Positions 50,347 to 60,040 of a stretch of 64,000 nucleotides of DNA are shown one piece after another; the stretch's first letter is position 1; each line of letters begins with the position of its first letter. Origin of the DNA: Streptomyces candidus (GTDB lineage: Bacteria; Actinomycetota; Actinomycetes; Streptomycetales; Streptomycetaceae). The position numbers and the translations under genes were made by a program. Location of the stretch: the NCBI RefSeq assembly GCF_014207445.1, contig NZ_JACHEM010000012.1:213917-277916 (forward strand), read 5' to 3'. The notes beneath the pieces are model-generated. The model did no database searches and had not been told where the DNA came from. It was given only the letters and a program-made list of their open reading frames with translations.

Positions 50347-51012
50347 TCAGCTCGGCGCGGCCGCCGCCAGCTCGTCCACGGTCCCGGCGATGACCACCCG
50401 CACGTGCTCCGTCAGGTGCTCGACCGGCCAGTCCCACCAGGCCACCGCCAGCAACCGGGCGATCTCCTCGTCCGTGAACCGCTTGCGGATCAGCCGCGCC
50501 GGGTTGCCGCCGACGACGGCGTAGTCCGGCACGTCCGAGGTCACGACCGACCCGGCGGCGACGATCGCCCCGTGTCCGATCCGCACGCCCGGCATGACGG
50601 TCACGCCGTTCCCGAGCCACACGTCGTTGCCCAGGACGGTGTCCCCGCGCACCGGCAGGTCCGCCAGCAGGTCCGCGTGCGGCCCCCAGGCCCCGCCCAT
50701 CATCGGGAACGGAAACGTCGACGGGCCGTCCATCCGGTGATTGGCGCCGTTCATGAGGAAGCGCACCCCGGTGGCCAGCGCGCAGAACTTGCCGATGCGC
50801 AGCAGCTCCGGCCCGTAGTGGTAGAGCACGTTCCGCGACTCGAAGGCGGTCGGGTCGTCGGGATCGTCGTAGTACGAGTACTCCCCGACCTCGATCAGCG
50901 GCGACTTCACGAGCGGCTTCAGCAGGGCCACCCGTGGCTGACCGGCCATGGGATGCAGCGTTTGGGGGTCGGTGACCGCCAACTGCGCGGCCGGGTTCGT
51001 GGATTCGGTCAT
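50347..51012 (-). CDS. CatB/Vat-related O-acetyltransferase
   Basis: 221-aa left-handed beta-helix xenobiotic acetyltransferase: VGEYSYYDDPDDP, IGKFCALATGVRFLMNGANHRMDG with the catalytic-type His, then hexapeptide repeats VLGNDVWLGNGVTVMPGVRI and VVGGNPARLIRKRF. The family acetylates chloramphenicol, streptogramin A or other small molecules; the real substrate is unknown. ATG with GAGGAGAG, overlapping the GNAT stop (ATGA). Confidence 0.92.
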   Translation of the reverse strand: MTESTNPAAQLAVTDPQTLHPMAGQPRVALLKPLVKSPLIEVGEYSYYDDPDDPTAFESRNVLYHYGPELLRIGKFCALATGVRFLMNGANHRMDGPSTFPFPMMGGAWGPHADLLADLPVRGDTVLGNDVWLGNGVTVMPGVRIGHGAIVAAGSVVTSDVPDYAVVGGNPARLIRKRFTDEEIARLLAVAWWDWPVEHLTEHVRVVIAGTVDELAAAAPS

Positions 51013-51650
51013 GAGCTCTCCTCGTTCGACGCTGTGGTGGGGGATGGCACTGCCGTACGTGGCAGTGGTGCCGTACCCGACGGGGCTTCGGTGCGGGGTG
51101 CTGCCGCCGTGCGTGTCGCTGCCCCGTCCGGCGTGGCCGACGGCGCGGGCACCGCGTAGCACCGCACCCCGACGACCTCGCCTCCGCCCCAGTCCTGCTC
51201 GCCCGATCCGAGCAGCCGGCACCCGATCCGCTCGTAGAAGGCAACGGCTCCGGTGTCGGCGGCGACCACGTCGAGCACGGCTTGCCGCCCCGATTCCTCT
51301 GCCGCCCGGCCCACTTGACGCATCAGAGCGCGGCCCGCCCCGCCGCCCCGATCGTGCGGGGAGACGAACAGCCGCGCGACGACCGCCAGGGGTTGCCCGG
51401 CACCGTCCCACAGGCCGGGGGCGACGTCCCCCCTCGCCGGGTCCGCCGCCGTCAGTGCCACGTGCCCGACGAGCTCGCCGTCCGCGGACTCGGCGACCCA
51501 CTCGCCGAGGGAGTCGTTCGACACCAGCCAGCCCGCCGGTTCCGCGGGCCAGTCGCGCGGGTATCCGCTCGCCTCGTGCACGGCCCGTAGCATCCGTACG
51601 CACGCGACGAGATCCGCGTCCCGCCGTCTGCGTACCACCACCGTGCTCAT
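51009..51650 (-). CDS. GNAT N-acetyltransferase
   Basis: 213 aa. GNAT fold: VVVRRRRDADLVACVRMLRA, VGHVALTAADPARG, and the acetyl-CoA loop LFVSPHDRGGGAGRALM near 97-113, then AFYERIGCRLLG. The final ~40 residues are Ala/Thr/Pro-rich and likely disordered. ATG at 51650 (an ATG three codons earlier is possible). Coupled to the downstream O-acetyltransferase. Confidence 0.9.
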   Translation of the reverse strand: MSTVVVRRRRDADLVACVRMLRAVHEASGYPRDWPAEPAGWLVSNDSLGEWVAESADGELVGHVALTAADPARGDVAPGLWDGAGQPLAVVARLFVSPHDRGGGAGRALMRQVGRAAEESGRQAVLDVVAADTGAVAFYERIGCRLLGSGEQDWGGGEVVGVRCYAVPAPSATPDGAATRTAAAPRTEAPSGTAPLPRTAVPSPTTASNEESS

Positions 51651-51694
51651 CCGCCCCATCCAAACAGCCGGGCGGTGACCTTCGCAGCGGGTTT

Positions 51695-52858
51695 TCACAC
51701 GGTGACACCGTGCTCCCGGAGCCAGGGCAGCGGGTCGACACCGGACCCCAGCTGTGGCGTCACGCGCACCTCGAAGTGCAGGTGCGGGCCGGACACGTTG
51801 CCCGTACGACCGGACAGCCCGATCGTCTCGCCCGCCACCACCCGCTGCCCTTCGCGCACCGCGAAGACGGACAGGTGCGCGTACTGCGTGTAGTAGCCGT
51901 TCGCGTGCCGCAGGATCACCTGCTTCCCGAAGCCGTCCCCGCACCCGAGGAAGTGGACGGTCCCGTCGCCCACCGCCCGTACCGGTTCGCCGTCGAACAC
52001 CGCGAAGTCCTGGCCGGTGTGCCGGTGCGCCCAGCGGTCGCCCGTCTCCGCGAAGCCCGACGACAGCGGCGCGGGATCGACCGGCTTCACCCACCGCGGG
52101 GCGGCGGCCCGGCCGGACGGTGCGGGCGGCCGACCCAGCGGCTGTACGCCGGCTCCGCTGCCGCACGCGGGACCCGGGGCTCCCCCCGCCGCCCGGCCCC
52201 ACAGGCGGCCCGCCCCGCTCGCCGCCGCACGCCGCCTCTCCTCGGCGGCGCGCAGTCGTCCCTGCGCCTCCCTGAGCTTCTTCTCCACGGTCCGCCGGGC
52301 CGCCGCCCGCCGCGCCGACTCCGCCCTGAGCTTCCCGAGCACCCTCGTGGACGCGGCGCGGTCCCGCGCGAGCCGCGCCCGCGACTCCCGGACGCGCGCC
52401 ATCAGAGTCGCCGTCGCGTGTCCGCCCCGTCCGGCCAGCGACACCCGCTCCAGCATGTCCTCGGGCGACCTGGCGGCCAGGAGTCCGGCCGTGTGCACGA
52501 GCGAGCCGCCGCCCCGCCGGTACTGGCTCCGCGCCAACTCCCCCACCGCGTCCCGCAACCGGGCGAGCCGGGCCCGCTCGACGCCCTCCGCGGCCCGCAG
52601 CCGTACGACCTCACCGCGCACCCGCCCGACCGCCTTCCGGCTCGCTTCGTGTGCCTTCACGGCGGCCCCCGCCTCCCGGTACAGCCGCTCGACCTCCGCC
52701 GCCCCGGGCACGGGCTCGGCGGCCGGCACCACACCGCCCGCACCACCGCTCAGGCCCCCGCCCGCATGCGCGCCCGCGTCCGCGCTCACGCCCAGCACGA
52801 GACAAGCGGCCATCGACACCGACACCGCACACCCGCGTGTGAATCCGACTCGTCGCAT
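51695..52858 (-). CDS. Secreted M23 (LytM) peptidoglycan peptidase with coiled coil
   Basis: 387 aa. A signal peptide (about 1-30), a long coiled coil (about 50-220, REAGAAVKAHEASRK onward, rich in Arg/Ala/Glu), a Pro/Gly linker, and a C-terminal M23 domain with zinc ligands in HRHTGQDF (His-x3-Asp) and GPHLHFEVRV. It cleaves peptidoglycan cross-bridges or activates amidases outside the membrane, as EnvC/NlpD-type proteins do. ATG at 52858 is chosen for the signal peptide. Confidence 0.92.
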   Translation of the reverse strand: MRRVGFTRGCAVSVSMAACLVLGVSADAGAHAGGGLSGGAGGVVPAAEPVPGAAEVERLYREAGAAVKAHEASRKAVGRVRGEVVRLRAAEGVERARLARLRDAVGELARSQYRRGGGSLVHTAGLLAARSPEDMLERVSLAGRGGHATATLMARVRESRARLARDRAASTRVLGKLRAESARRAAARRTVEKKLREAQGRLRAAEERRRAAASGAGRLWGRAAGGAPGPACGSGAGVQPLGRPPAPSGRAAAPRWVKPVDPAPLSSGFAETGDRWAHRHTGQDFAVFDGEPVRAVGDGTVHFLGCGDGFGKQVILRHANGYYTQYAHLSVFAVREGQRVVAGETIGLSGRTGNVSGPHLHFEVRVTPQLGSGVDPLPWLREHGVTV

Positions 52859-53159
52859 CGACCGACTGTGACAACCGAGCACCCGGTCGGCGCAGTACCC
52901 ACGCGAGGGGCGCGCGACAGGGTCACTCAGGTGCAGCAACAGGAATCCGCGAAGCCACCGCGTCCCGCACCGATGCGCCCTTACCCGCCTCTCCCCCTGC
53001 CGCCGGGGGCACTTGAAGGCACGCACGCCGGACGGACATCCTGGAAGGACAGCAAGGGCGCGTCGTTGGGCGGAGTGCGGCAGCACGGGGCGTGGGGCGC
53101 GGTCCGGCTCACGGCGCTCGGAGTGATGACGCATGGCGGCTTTTCCCGATCAGAGAACT

Positions 53160-53870
53160 GGACGCACCGGTCCGCTCGTTGAGCGCCCCGGGCGCCGGGC
53201 CGTCCGGTGAGCGAGCCGCGCGGTACGCCGGGTTGCTGGGGCTGGACGGGCTGTCCGCGTCCGCCGCCACGCCCGCCGTGGGGCGAACTGGACTGCTACA
53301 GCGCCCCGTTGGCGGCACGCCCGGACGACCCGCAGTGCACGCTCGGCGGAGGAGCCCGGCGCCGAGGCGGCCAGGGACGGCTCCCTGCACGTGCTCGCGG
53401 GCGTAAGGCACCTGCCGCACTCCCGCTGGGCCGGCTTCGTTCCCGGTGCGGTCGGACTCGGCGTACAGTCCGTGTTCGGCCTCCCGCTCAGGCTCGGGGC
53501 GGTCCGGGTCGGGGCGCTGACCGGGCACCGGTGCGAGGCGCGGGACCTCACCGATGAGGGACTCACTGCGGCACTGGCACTCCGCGACGCCCTCACCCAC
53601 CATCTGCCGGCCACTTCGTCACGGGGCGGAACGGGCGTACAGGTGAGGGACGAGCCGCACGGCACACCGCACCGGGCGGTCGTGCACCAGGCGACCGGCA
53701 TGCTGTGCGTCGACCTCGGGGCGGACCTCGCCACCGCCCTGGGGCGGCTGCGCGCGTACGCGTTCGCGCGGGGCCGGCCCAGCGTCGCCGTCGCACGGGA
53801 CGCCGTCGCACGGCGGCTCCGGCCGGCCGACGACCGCGGACGGAGAGACACCGGGCGGGAGCCGCCCTGA
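53160..53870 (+). pseudogene. Frameshifted GAF-ANTAR regulator
   Basis: The three + frames together spell a GAF-ANTAR RNA-binding regulator. Frame one gives GERAARYAGLLGLDGLSA. A second gives CYSAPLAARPDDPQCTLG. The third gives GAEAARDGSLHVLAG, WAGFVPGAVGLGVQSVFGLP and the ANTAR helices HQATGMLCVDLGADLATAL. Switches lie near 53275 and 53350. ANTAR proteins bind dual-loop mRNA structures to prevent termination. Either a decayed gene or two sequencing indels. No clear start. Confidence 0.65.
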
Positions 53871-53950
53871 ACACCGTGGAGAGACGTGGAGAAACGCACA
53901 AACCGTGGAAGCGCCAGGAGTCGAAGCCGTAGGAGCCGAGGTATCCGACC

Positions 53951-54694
53951 ATGACCAAGGAACGCGAGCTGATACTGGCGGACGCCTTCGTCGCACTCGC
54001 CGACACATTCGTCGACGACTTCGACGTCATTGATTTCCTGCAACAACTTACCGCTCGCTGCCGCGAGTTGCTTGACGTGTCGGCTGCGGCGGTACTGATC
54101 TCCCCCGTCGACGAGCCACTGCGCGCCGTCGCGCCCTGCGACCCCGGCGACGCCCTCGCCGAACTGCTCGGCGTCACCGCGGACGAGGGTCCCGCGCTGG
54201 ACTGCCACGCCGAGGACGGAACCGGCGCCGAGGACCTGACGCGCATCGACCTCTCGCGGGCCGACGCGCGGTGGCCCGTCTTCGCGCCGCTCGCCCGCCG
54301 CGCCTCGTACACCTGGGCGTGCGCACTGCCCCTGCGGCTGCGCCGCGAGCGCCTGGGCAGCCTGCTGCTCCTGCGTACCGGCGAGGGACCGCTGTCCGGC
54401 CTCGACGTACGGCTCGGACAGGCACTCGCCGACGCCGCCGCGATCGGCCTCGTGCACGAACGGATCCTGGCCGCCCACCGGGTCACCGACATCCAGCTCC
54501 GCACCGCGCTGCAGAGCCGCGTCCTCATCGAGCAGGCCAAAGGGGTCCTCGCCGCCCGGCTGGCGGTGGGCGTGGACCAGGCGTTCGCCCTACTGCGGCG
54601 GCACGCCCGCAGCAACGGCAAGCGGCTGACGAGCGTGGCCCGCGAGGTGATCGCCGGGGAGCTGACTCCGGAGAGGGTGTCCGGGGAGCGGTGA
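53951..54694 (+). CDS. GAF-ANTAR transcription antitermination regulator
   Basis: 247 aa. GAF domain (about 10-160: LADAFVALADTFVDDFDVID, DARWPVFAPLARRASYTWAC, LPLRLRRERLGSLLLL) and C-terminal ANTAR domain (about 185-235: LQSRVLIEQAKGVLAARLAV, AFALLRRHARSNGKRLTSVA). A ligand-sensing RNA-binding antiterminator. Intact tandem relative of the frameshifted gene upstream. Confidence 0.92.
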   Translation: MTKERELILADAFVALADTFVDDFDVIDFLQQLTARCRELLDVSAAAVLISPVDEPLRAVAPCDPGDALAELLGVTADEGPALDCHAEDGTGAEDLTRIDLSRADARWPVFAPLARRASYTWACALPLRLRRERLGSLLLLRTGEGPLSGLDVRLGQALADAAAIGLVHERILAAHRVTDIQLRTALQSRVLIEQAKGVLAARLAVGVDQAFALLRRHARSNGKRLTSVAREVIAGELTPERVSGER

Positions 54695-54700
54695 GGCCGG

Positions 54701-54934
54701 TCAGGAGAAGCGCCGCAGATGCTCCTCTGTCGGCCGGAAGCGTTTCTGACAGTTGCCGCACCACCAGCGCCAGTGGTGCTCGTCCTGCTCGCGGATCTCG
54801 GACCTGGTGTCCTTCCACAGCACTCCCTGACGGCAGTGCGGGCAGGTGGGCGGGATCGGCGGCGGCACGGGCGGGCGGGCGTCCGTACGGGCATCCGTGG
54901 CGGCGTCGGCGGGGGCTTCGGTACGTGTGGACAT
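54701..54934 (-). CDS. Small zinc-ribbon protein
   Basis: 77 aa. A Thr/Ala/Pro-rich N-terminus, then CPHC near 31-34 and CGNC near 59-62, a four-Cys ribbon with an aromatic HHWRWW stretch between. Function unknown. Convergent with the GAF-ANTAR gene, with 6 nt between them. Confidence 0.75.
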   Translation of the reverse strand: MSTRTEAPADAATDARTDARPPVPPPIPPTCPHCRQGVLWKDTRSEIREQDEHHWRWWCGNCQKRFRPTEEHLRRFS

Positions 54935-55067
54935 CCCGGCAGCGTGCACCCGCCGGGGAGGGCCCGGGGGCGGATTCGTGCAGGGGTCACCCCATCGGGG
55001 ACAGTGCGCGCGCCCCGGTTCGCTTAATCGCTCGACAGTTGCCGCGGGCAGGGGCACCATCCCCTCG

Positions 55068-55595
55068 ATGACAACCGACACGGCGAACGCGCCGGCACGC
55101 AGCGACAAGCCCGCCGCCTGGGACGAACGTTCCACCCTGACGAAGTACCTCGAATACGCCCGGCGCACCGCCTGGGAGAAGTGCGAGGGAGTCTCCGCCG
55201 AGCACGCGACGGCCGCACCGCTGCCGGGCTCGCCGCTGATGTCCCTGTGGGGGCTGATCAGCCACCTGCGCTGGGTCGAGCACTGGTGGCTCGACGTCGT
55301 CTTCCTCGGCGGCCGGGACGAGGGCCCGTGGACGGACGAGGACCCCGACGGTGAGATGCGCGTGGTCGAAGGGGTGTCCATCGAGGAGCTGATCGCGGAG
55401 TACCGGGCCAAGTGCGCCGACTGGGACGCGTTCATCGCCCGCACCGACCTGGACGCTCTCGCCGCACAGCCGTCCGGGGACGGCACCAGGCCCACCCTGC
55501 GCTGGGTGCTGATGCACCTCGTCGAGGAGATCTCCCGGCACAACGGCCACCTCGACATCCTGCGCGAGCTGGCGGACGGGACGACCGGGGGCTAG
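55068..55595 (+). CDS. DinB/DUF664 family protein
   Basis: 175 aa, four-helix DinB-type metal-binding fold. His residues in LISHLRWVEHWWLD near 62-75 and LVEEISRHNGHLDIL near 148-162 form the three-His site. Members are often bacillithiol/mycothiol-dependent transferases. ATG at 55068. Confidence 0.9.
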   Translation: MTTDTANAPARSDKPAAWDERSTLTKYLEYARRTAWEKCEGVSAEHATAAPLPGSPLMSLWGLISHLRWVEHWWLDVVFLGGRDEGPWTDEDPDGEMRVVEGVSIEELIAEYRAKCADWDAFIARTDLDALAAQPSGDGTRPTLRWVLMHLVEEISRHNGHLDILRELADGTTGG

Positions 55596-55720
55596 ACGCG
55601 TCCCGCGAGGGGCGGGTGCGGACCCGGGAATAGAGCGTCGGGGCACACCGTTGGAGCAGTCGTTAAACATTCAACCAGAATGTGGAACGCGCCCTGTCGA
55701 CACACTCTGAGGTGGCCCCG

Positions 55721-56875
55721 ATGAACGCCATGCAGTTCGGAATCTTCACCGTCGGCGACGTGACGCCCGACCCGACGACCGGACGCGCCCCGACCGAGCA
55801 CGAGCGCATCAAGGCCATGGTCGCCATCGCGCGGAAGGCGGAGGAGGTCGGCCTCGACGTCTTCGCGACCGGCGAGCACCACAACCCGCCGTTCGTGCCG
55901 TCCTCGCCCACCACGATGCTCGGCTACATCGCCGCCCGCACCCAGAACCTCATCCTCTCCACCTCCACGACCCTCATCACCACCAACGACCCGGTGAAGA
56001 TCGCCGAGGACTACGCGATGCTCCAGCACCTGGCCGACGGGCGCGTCGACCTGATGATGGGACGCGGCAACACCGGCCCGGTCTACCCGTGGTTCGGCAA
56101 GGACATCCGCCAGGGCATCCCGCTCGCCGTGGAGAACTACGCGCTGCTGCACGAGCTGTGGCGCAAGGACGTGGTGAACTGGGAGGGGAAGTTCCGCACG
56201 CCCCTCCAGTCCTTCACGTCCACCCCGCGCCCCCTGGACGGCGTGCCGCCGTTCGTCTGGCACGGCTCGATCCGGTCGCCCGAGATCGCCGAGCAGGCCG
56301 CGTACTACGGCGACGGATTCTTCGCGAACAACATCTTCTGGCCGAAGGACCACTTCCGGAAGCTGGTCAACCTCTACCGCGAGCGCTACGCGCACTACGG
56401 GCACGGCACCCCCGACCAGGCGATGGTCGGCCTCGGCGGCCAGGTGTTCATGGCCAGGAACTCGCAGGACGCGGTACGGGCATTCCGTCCGTACTTCGAC
56501 AACGCCCCGGTGTACGGCCACGGGCCCTCCCTGGAGGAGTTCACCGCCGAGACGCCGCTGACCGTCGGCTCCCCCCAGGAGGTCGTGGAGAAGACCCTGA
56601 CCTTCCGCGAGACCTTCGGCGACTACCAGCGCCAGCTGTTCCTGATGGACCACGCGGGGCTGCCGCTGAAGACCGTACTGGAGCAGCTCGACCTGCTGGG
56701 CGAGGAGGTCGTACCGGTGCTGCGCAAGGAGTTCGCGGCCGGCCGCCCCGAGCAGGTCCCGGGCGGGCCCACGCACGCGGCCCGGGTCGCCGGGCCGCGG
56801 GCGTCCGCCGGCACGACCGTCACCGTCCCCGCCGCCGTTGGCGCGGCCGACAAGCAGGAGGCATCGGCGTCATGA
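55721..56875 (+). CDS. LLM-class flavin-dependent oxidoreductase
   Basis: 384-aa luciferase-like TIM barrel: MQFGIFTVGDVTPDP near 4-18, VFATGEHHNPPFVPSSPTTM, LSTSTTLITTNDPVKIAEDY, LADGRVDLMMGRGNTGPVYP, and GDGFFANNIFWP. Probably an FMN-using monooxygenase supplied by the FMN reductase whose ATG overlaps its stop (ATGA). The tail of ~35 residues is Ala/Gly/Pro-rich. The ATG at 55721 is chosen over an in-frame ATG 13 codons earlier. Confidence 0.92.
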   Translation: MNAMQFGIFTVGDVTPDPTTGRAPTEHERIKAMVAIARKAEEVGLDVFATGEHHNPPFVPSSPTTMLGYIAARTQNLILSTSTTLITTNDPVKIAEDYAMLQHLADGRVDLMMGRGNTGPVYPWFGKDIRQGIPLAVENYALLHELWRKDVVNWEGKFRTPLQSFTSTPRPLDGVPPFVWHGSIRSPEIAEQAAYYGDGFFANNIFWPKDHFRKLVNLYRERYAHYGHGTPDQAMVGLGGQVFMARNSQDAVRAFRPYFDNAPVYGHGPSLEEFTAETPLTVGSPQEVVEKTLTFRETFGDYQRQLFLMDHAGLPLKTVLEQLDLLGEEVVPVLRKEFAAGRPEQVPGGPTHAARVAGPRASAGTTVTVPAAVGAADKQEASAS

Positions 56876-57480
56876 CCGAGCTCGTCGTCGTCTCGGCGGG
56901 GCTGGGCGTCCCGTCGTCCACCCGCCTGCTGGCGGACCGCCTGACGGAGGCGGTCCGGGCCGAACTGCCCGGCACCTCCGTCCGGTTCGTCGAACTGCGC
57001 GAACTCGCCGGTGCCATCGCCAACCACCTCGTGACGGGCTTCCCGAACCCCGCCCTGCGCGAGGCGATCGACGCGATGGCGCGGGCGGACGGACTGATCG
57101 CCGTCACGCCGGTCTTCTCCGCGTCCTACAGCGGCCTCTTCAAGTCCTTCTTCGACCTGATCGACCCGGACGCGCTGACCGGGACCCCGGTCCTGATCGC
57201 CGCCACCGGCGGCACCCCCCGGCACTCGCTGGCCCTCGAACACGCGGTCCGCCCGCTCTTCTCCTACTTCCGCGCGCTGGTCGTCCCGACGGCTGTGTTC
57301 GCGGCGTCGGAGGACTGGGGCTCCGAGGGCGACGCGTACACCGGTGACCTGCCGCGCCGCATCGGGCGGGCGGGGACGGAGCTCGCCGGACTCGTGCGGG
57401 ACCGGGCGGCGCGCGGCCAGGGCGACGGGGACGAGGTGGTCCCCTTCGCCCGGCAGCCGGCCGACCTAGGGCTCGACTGA
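56872..57480 (+). CDS. NAD(P)H-dependent FMN reductase
   Basis: 202-aa flavodoxin-like reductase: VVVSAGLGVPSSTRLLADRL near 5-24 (phosphate loop), VTPVFSASYSGLFKSFFDLI near 81-100, and LIAATGGTPRHSL. It would feed reduced FMN to the LLM enzyme; this pairing matches the CE1758/CE1759-type module of actinobacteria. Confidence 0.92.
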   Translation: MTELVVVSAGLGVPSSTRLLADRLTEAVRAELPGTSVRFVELRELAGAIANHLVTGFPNPALREAIDAMARADGLIAVTPVFSASYSGLFKSFFDLIDPDALTGTPVLIAATGGTPRHSLALEHAVRPLFSYFRALVVPTAVFAASEDWGSEGDAYTGDLPRRIGRAGTELAGLVRDRAARGQGDGDEVVPFARQPADLGLD

Positions 57481-57565
57481 TCAGCTCCGGCCGGGCGGAC
57501 GGGGGGGCGGGCGCACGAGACGGGCGGGCGGTTGAACGGGGCGGGTGGACGGGGGCGGGTGGACC

Positions 57566-57594
57566 GGGGCGGCCGACGCGCAGTCGGCCGCCCC
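57566..57594. terminator. 12-bp hairpin between convergent genes
   Basis: GGGGCGGCCGAC-GCGCA-GTCGGCCGCCCC between the FMN reductase (+) and ABC permease (-). Confidence 0.8.
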
Positions 57595-57611
57595 CGTCGC
57601 CGAGCCGCTCG

Positions 57612-58475
57612 TCACTTCCGGTTGTAGAGCCGCATCGTCGCCGCCCCGAAGACGAGCAGGAGGAACGCCGCCCAGCCCAGCGACCACCCGATGTCCGCGC
57701 CCGGCCAGTTGCCCGCCATCAACTCCCGTACGGCGGAGGCCACATGGCTCACCGGGCTGTTGTTGACGAAGGCCTGGAGCCAGCCCGGCATCGTCTTCGG
57801 GTCGACGAAGACGTTGGAGAGGAACGTCAGCGGGAAGATCACCATCATGCTGACGCCCATCACGGACTTCTCGGAGCGCAGCAGCAGACCGAACATCGTC
57901 CAGATCCACGAGAAGGCGAACGAGAAGACCAGCAGCAGGGCGATTCCCGCCAGGACGCCGAGCACGCCGCCCTGCGGCCGGTAGCCGATGACCAGGCCCA
58001 CCGCCAGGATCACCACGGACGCGATCAGGTACCTGATCACATCGCCCAGCAGGTAGCCGACCATCGGGGCGGGCCGCCACATCGGCAGGGTGCGGAAGCG
58101 GTCGAAGACGCCCTTCGAGATGTCCGTGTTGATCGCGACGCCGGTGTACATCGTGATCATCACGATCGACATCACGAGAACGCCGGGCAGCAGGAACTGG
58201 ACGTACTCCGAGACCGATCCGGCGAGCGCCCCGCCGAAGAGGTACGCGTACATCAGCACCATCATGATCGGGAACGCCGTCACGTCGAACAGCTGCTCCG
58301 GCACGTGCTTGATCTTCAGCATGGCCCGCCACCCGAAGGTGAGGGAGGCCGACAGCGCGCTGGGACGCGGCGGCCGGTCCTTGGCGACCAGCAGCGCCGC
58401 GAGTTCGTCGACCTTGGGGGCCGCGAGGAGGAGATCGTCCTTCTGGTCCTGCTGGGCGGTGGCCGGTGCGCTCAT
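57612..58475 (-). CDS. ABC-2 exporter permease (DrrB-like)
   Basis: 287 aa, six membrane helices with a cytoplasmic N-terminus. ABC2 membrane features: FPIMMVLMYAYLFGGALAGS, YVQFLLPGVLVMSIVM, GVAINTDISKGVFDRFRTLP, and FLSNVFVDPKTMPGWLQAFV. It works with the ATPase upstream (ATGA overlap) to export a hydrophobic drug or lipid. Confidence 0.93.
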   Translation of the reverse strand: MSAPATAQQDQKDDLLLAAPKVDELAALLVAKDRPPRPSALSASLTFGWRAMLKIKHVPEQLFDVTAFPIMMVLMYAYLFGGALAGSVSEYVQFLLPGVLVMSIVMITMYTGVAINTDISKGVFDRFRTLPMWRPAPMVGYLLGDVIRYLIASVVILAVGLVIGYRPQGGVLGVLAGIALLLVFSFAFSWIWTMFGLLLRSEKSVMGVSMMVIFPLTFLSNVFVDPKTMPGWLQAFVNNSPVSHVASAVRELMAGNWPGADIGWSLGWAAFLLLVFGAATMRLYNRK

Positions 58476-59464
58476 GCCGTTGCCCCCTTCTTGTCCGTGA
58501 GGGCCAGGAAGACCTCGTCGAGGCTGGGCTGACCCAGCGCGAAGCTGTCGACGGTGATGTCGGCGCGGGCGAGGGCGGCCAGCGCGCGGGCGGCCTGTTC
58601 GGCGGCGCCGCGGTCGGTCCCCTGCCCGTCGACGGTCGCTGTCAGCGCGACGGGATCCGCGTCGAGCTGGACCACCGCGTTCATGGCGTCGGTCAGGATC
58701 CGCTCGGCCTCTGCCCGCTGCTCGGCCTCCCGCAGCCGCAGGTGTACGGAGCCGGAGCCGACCGACGCCTTCAGCTCGCCCTTGGTGCCCTCGGCGATGA
58801 CCTTGCCGTGGTCGATGACGGCGATGCGGGACGCCAGCTGGTCGGCCTCGTCGAGGTACTGGGTGGTGAGCAGGACCGTCGTGCCCTGCGCGACGACCGC
58901 CCGCACGATGTCCCAGACCTGGTTGCGGCTGCGCGGGTCCAGTCCGGTGGTCGGCTCGTCCAGGAAGAGCAGATCGGGGGTGTTGAGGATGGAGGCGGCG
59001 ATGTCGATGCGGCGCCGCATGCCGCCGGAGTAGTTCTTGACCTGCTTGCCTGCCGCCTCCGTGAGCCCGAACGCTTCGAGCAACTGGGCGGCCCGGGAAC
59101 GTGAGCCGGCCTTGGAGTGCCCGAGGAGGCGGGCCAGCAGGATCAGGTTCTCGGTACCGGTGAGGTCCTCGTCGACGGACGCGTACTGCCCGGTGAGGCT
59201 GACCAGGGAACGTACCGCGTCCGCGTCCTTCACCACGTCCTTGCCGAAGACCCGGGCGCTGCCGCCGTCGGGGCGCAGCAACGTCGCGAGCATCTTCACG
59301 GCGGTGGTCTTGCCCGCGCCGTTGGGTCCCAGGACGCCGTAGACGGTGCCGGTCGGGACGCGCAGGTCGATGCCGTCGACGGCGCGGTTCGCACCGAAGA
59401 CCTTGACCAGGCCGGTGGTCTCGATCGCGATGTCCGGGCGGGTGGTGGGGCTGCTCGTACTCAT
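58472..59464 (-). CDS. ABC exporter ATP-binding protein (DrrA-like)
   Basis: 330 aa. Walker A LGPNGAGKTTAVK near 39-51, signature YSGGMRRRIDIA near 144-155, Walker B LLFLDEPTTGLDPRS near 163-177, and a C-terminal DUF4162-type extension. Daunorubicin-resistance family ATPase paired with the downstream permease. No linked regulator. ATG start. Confidence 0.95.
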   Translation of the reverse strand: MSTSSPTTRPDIAIETTGLVKVFGANRAVDGIDLRVPTGTVYGVLGPNGAGKTTAVKMLATLLRPDGGSARVFGKDVVKDADAVRSLVSLTGQYASVDEDLTGTENLILLARLLGHSKAGSRSRAAQLLEAFGLTEAAGKQVKNYSGGMRRRIDIAASILNTPDLLFLDEPTTGLDPRSRNQVWDIVRAVVAQGTTVLLTTQYLDEADQLASRIAVIDHGKVIAEGTKGELKASVGSGSVHLRLREAEQRAEAERILTDAMNAVVQLDADPVALTATVDGQGTDRGAAEQAARALAALARADITVDSFALGQPSLDEVFLALTDKKGATA

Positions 59465-59602
59465 GTGTGGTGGCTCAACTCCCCGTTCTCAAGGCGTCCT
59501 TCGGTCGTCCCGGACCGACAGGTGTGCTACTCCGGGACGGTGCGCGGCTGCGACGCCTGCCGCGAAGTCGACCGTAGCCGAAGGAAGTTCGTCATAGATG
59601 AA

Positions 59603-60040
59603 TTATTTCCGGCCACTGGGGAGCGCGCGGGCGTGGTACCTGACGGGCTTCACGGGCCGGGTGGACAGGGCGTAGTACGTGGCCACCAGCATCGCCGCGC
59701 CGAGGGCCGGCCCCAGCACCACCGAGCCGAGGACGCTGCCGTCGGCCAGGCTGTGCAGGAAGCCCATCGCCGAGCCGAAGACGACCGCGTACGAGAAGGC
59801 CCGCGGGCCTGCGTCGAGGACCTTTCCGATCCGGCCGACCCCGTACGCGAGGGCGGCGAGGACCAGCCCGCACAGAACACCGAACAGGACGTTCGCGCCG
59901 GTCAGCGGGCCGGTGCCGCGTGCCATGAAGGCCGCGTAGCCGCCGTACACGAGGCCGAGGAAGAGAGGAAGCGCCCAGCTCGCCCGTGTGGCTCCGGCCG
60001 CACCGCGGCCTGCGTCCCGTACCGCTGCGTGTGTGCCCAT
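59603..60040 (-). CDS. Integral membrane protein of unknown function
   Basis: 145 aa with four membrane helices (LPLFLGLVYGGYAAFMARG, VLFGVLCGLVLAALAYGVG, FSYAVVFGSAMGFLHSL, LGPALGAAMLVATYYALS) and a basic C-terminus. No family named with confidence. ATG at 60040 is the best start. Confidence 0.75.
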   Translation of the reverse strand: MGTHAAVRDAGRGAAGATRASWALPLFLGLVYGGYAAFMARGTGPLTGANVLFGVLCGLVLAALAYGVGRIGKVLDAGPRAFSYAVVFGSAMGFLHSLADGSVLGSVVLGPALGAAMLVATYYALSTRPVKPVRYHARALPSGRK

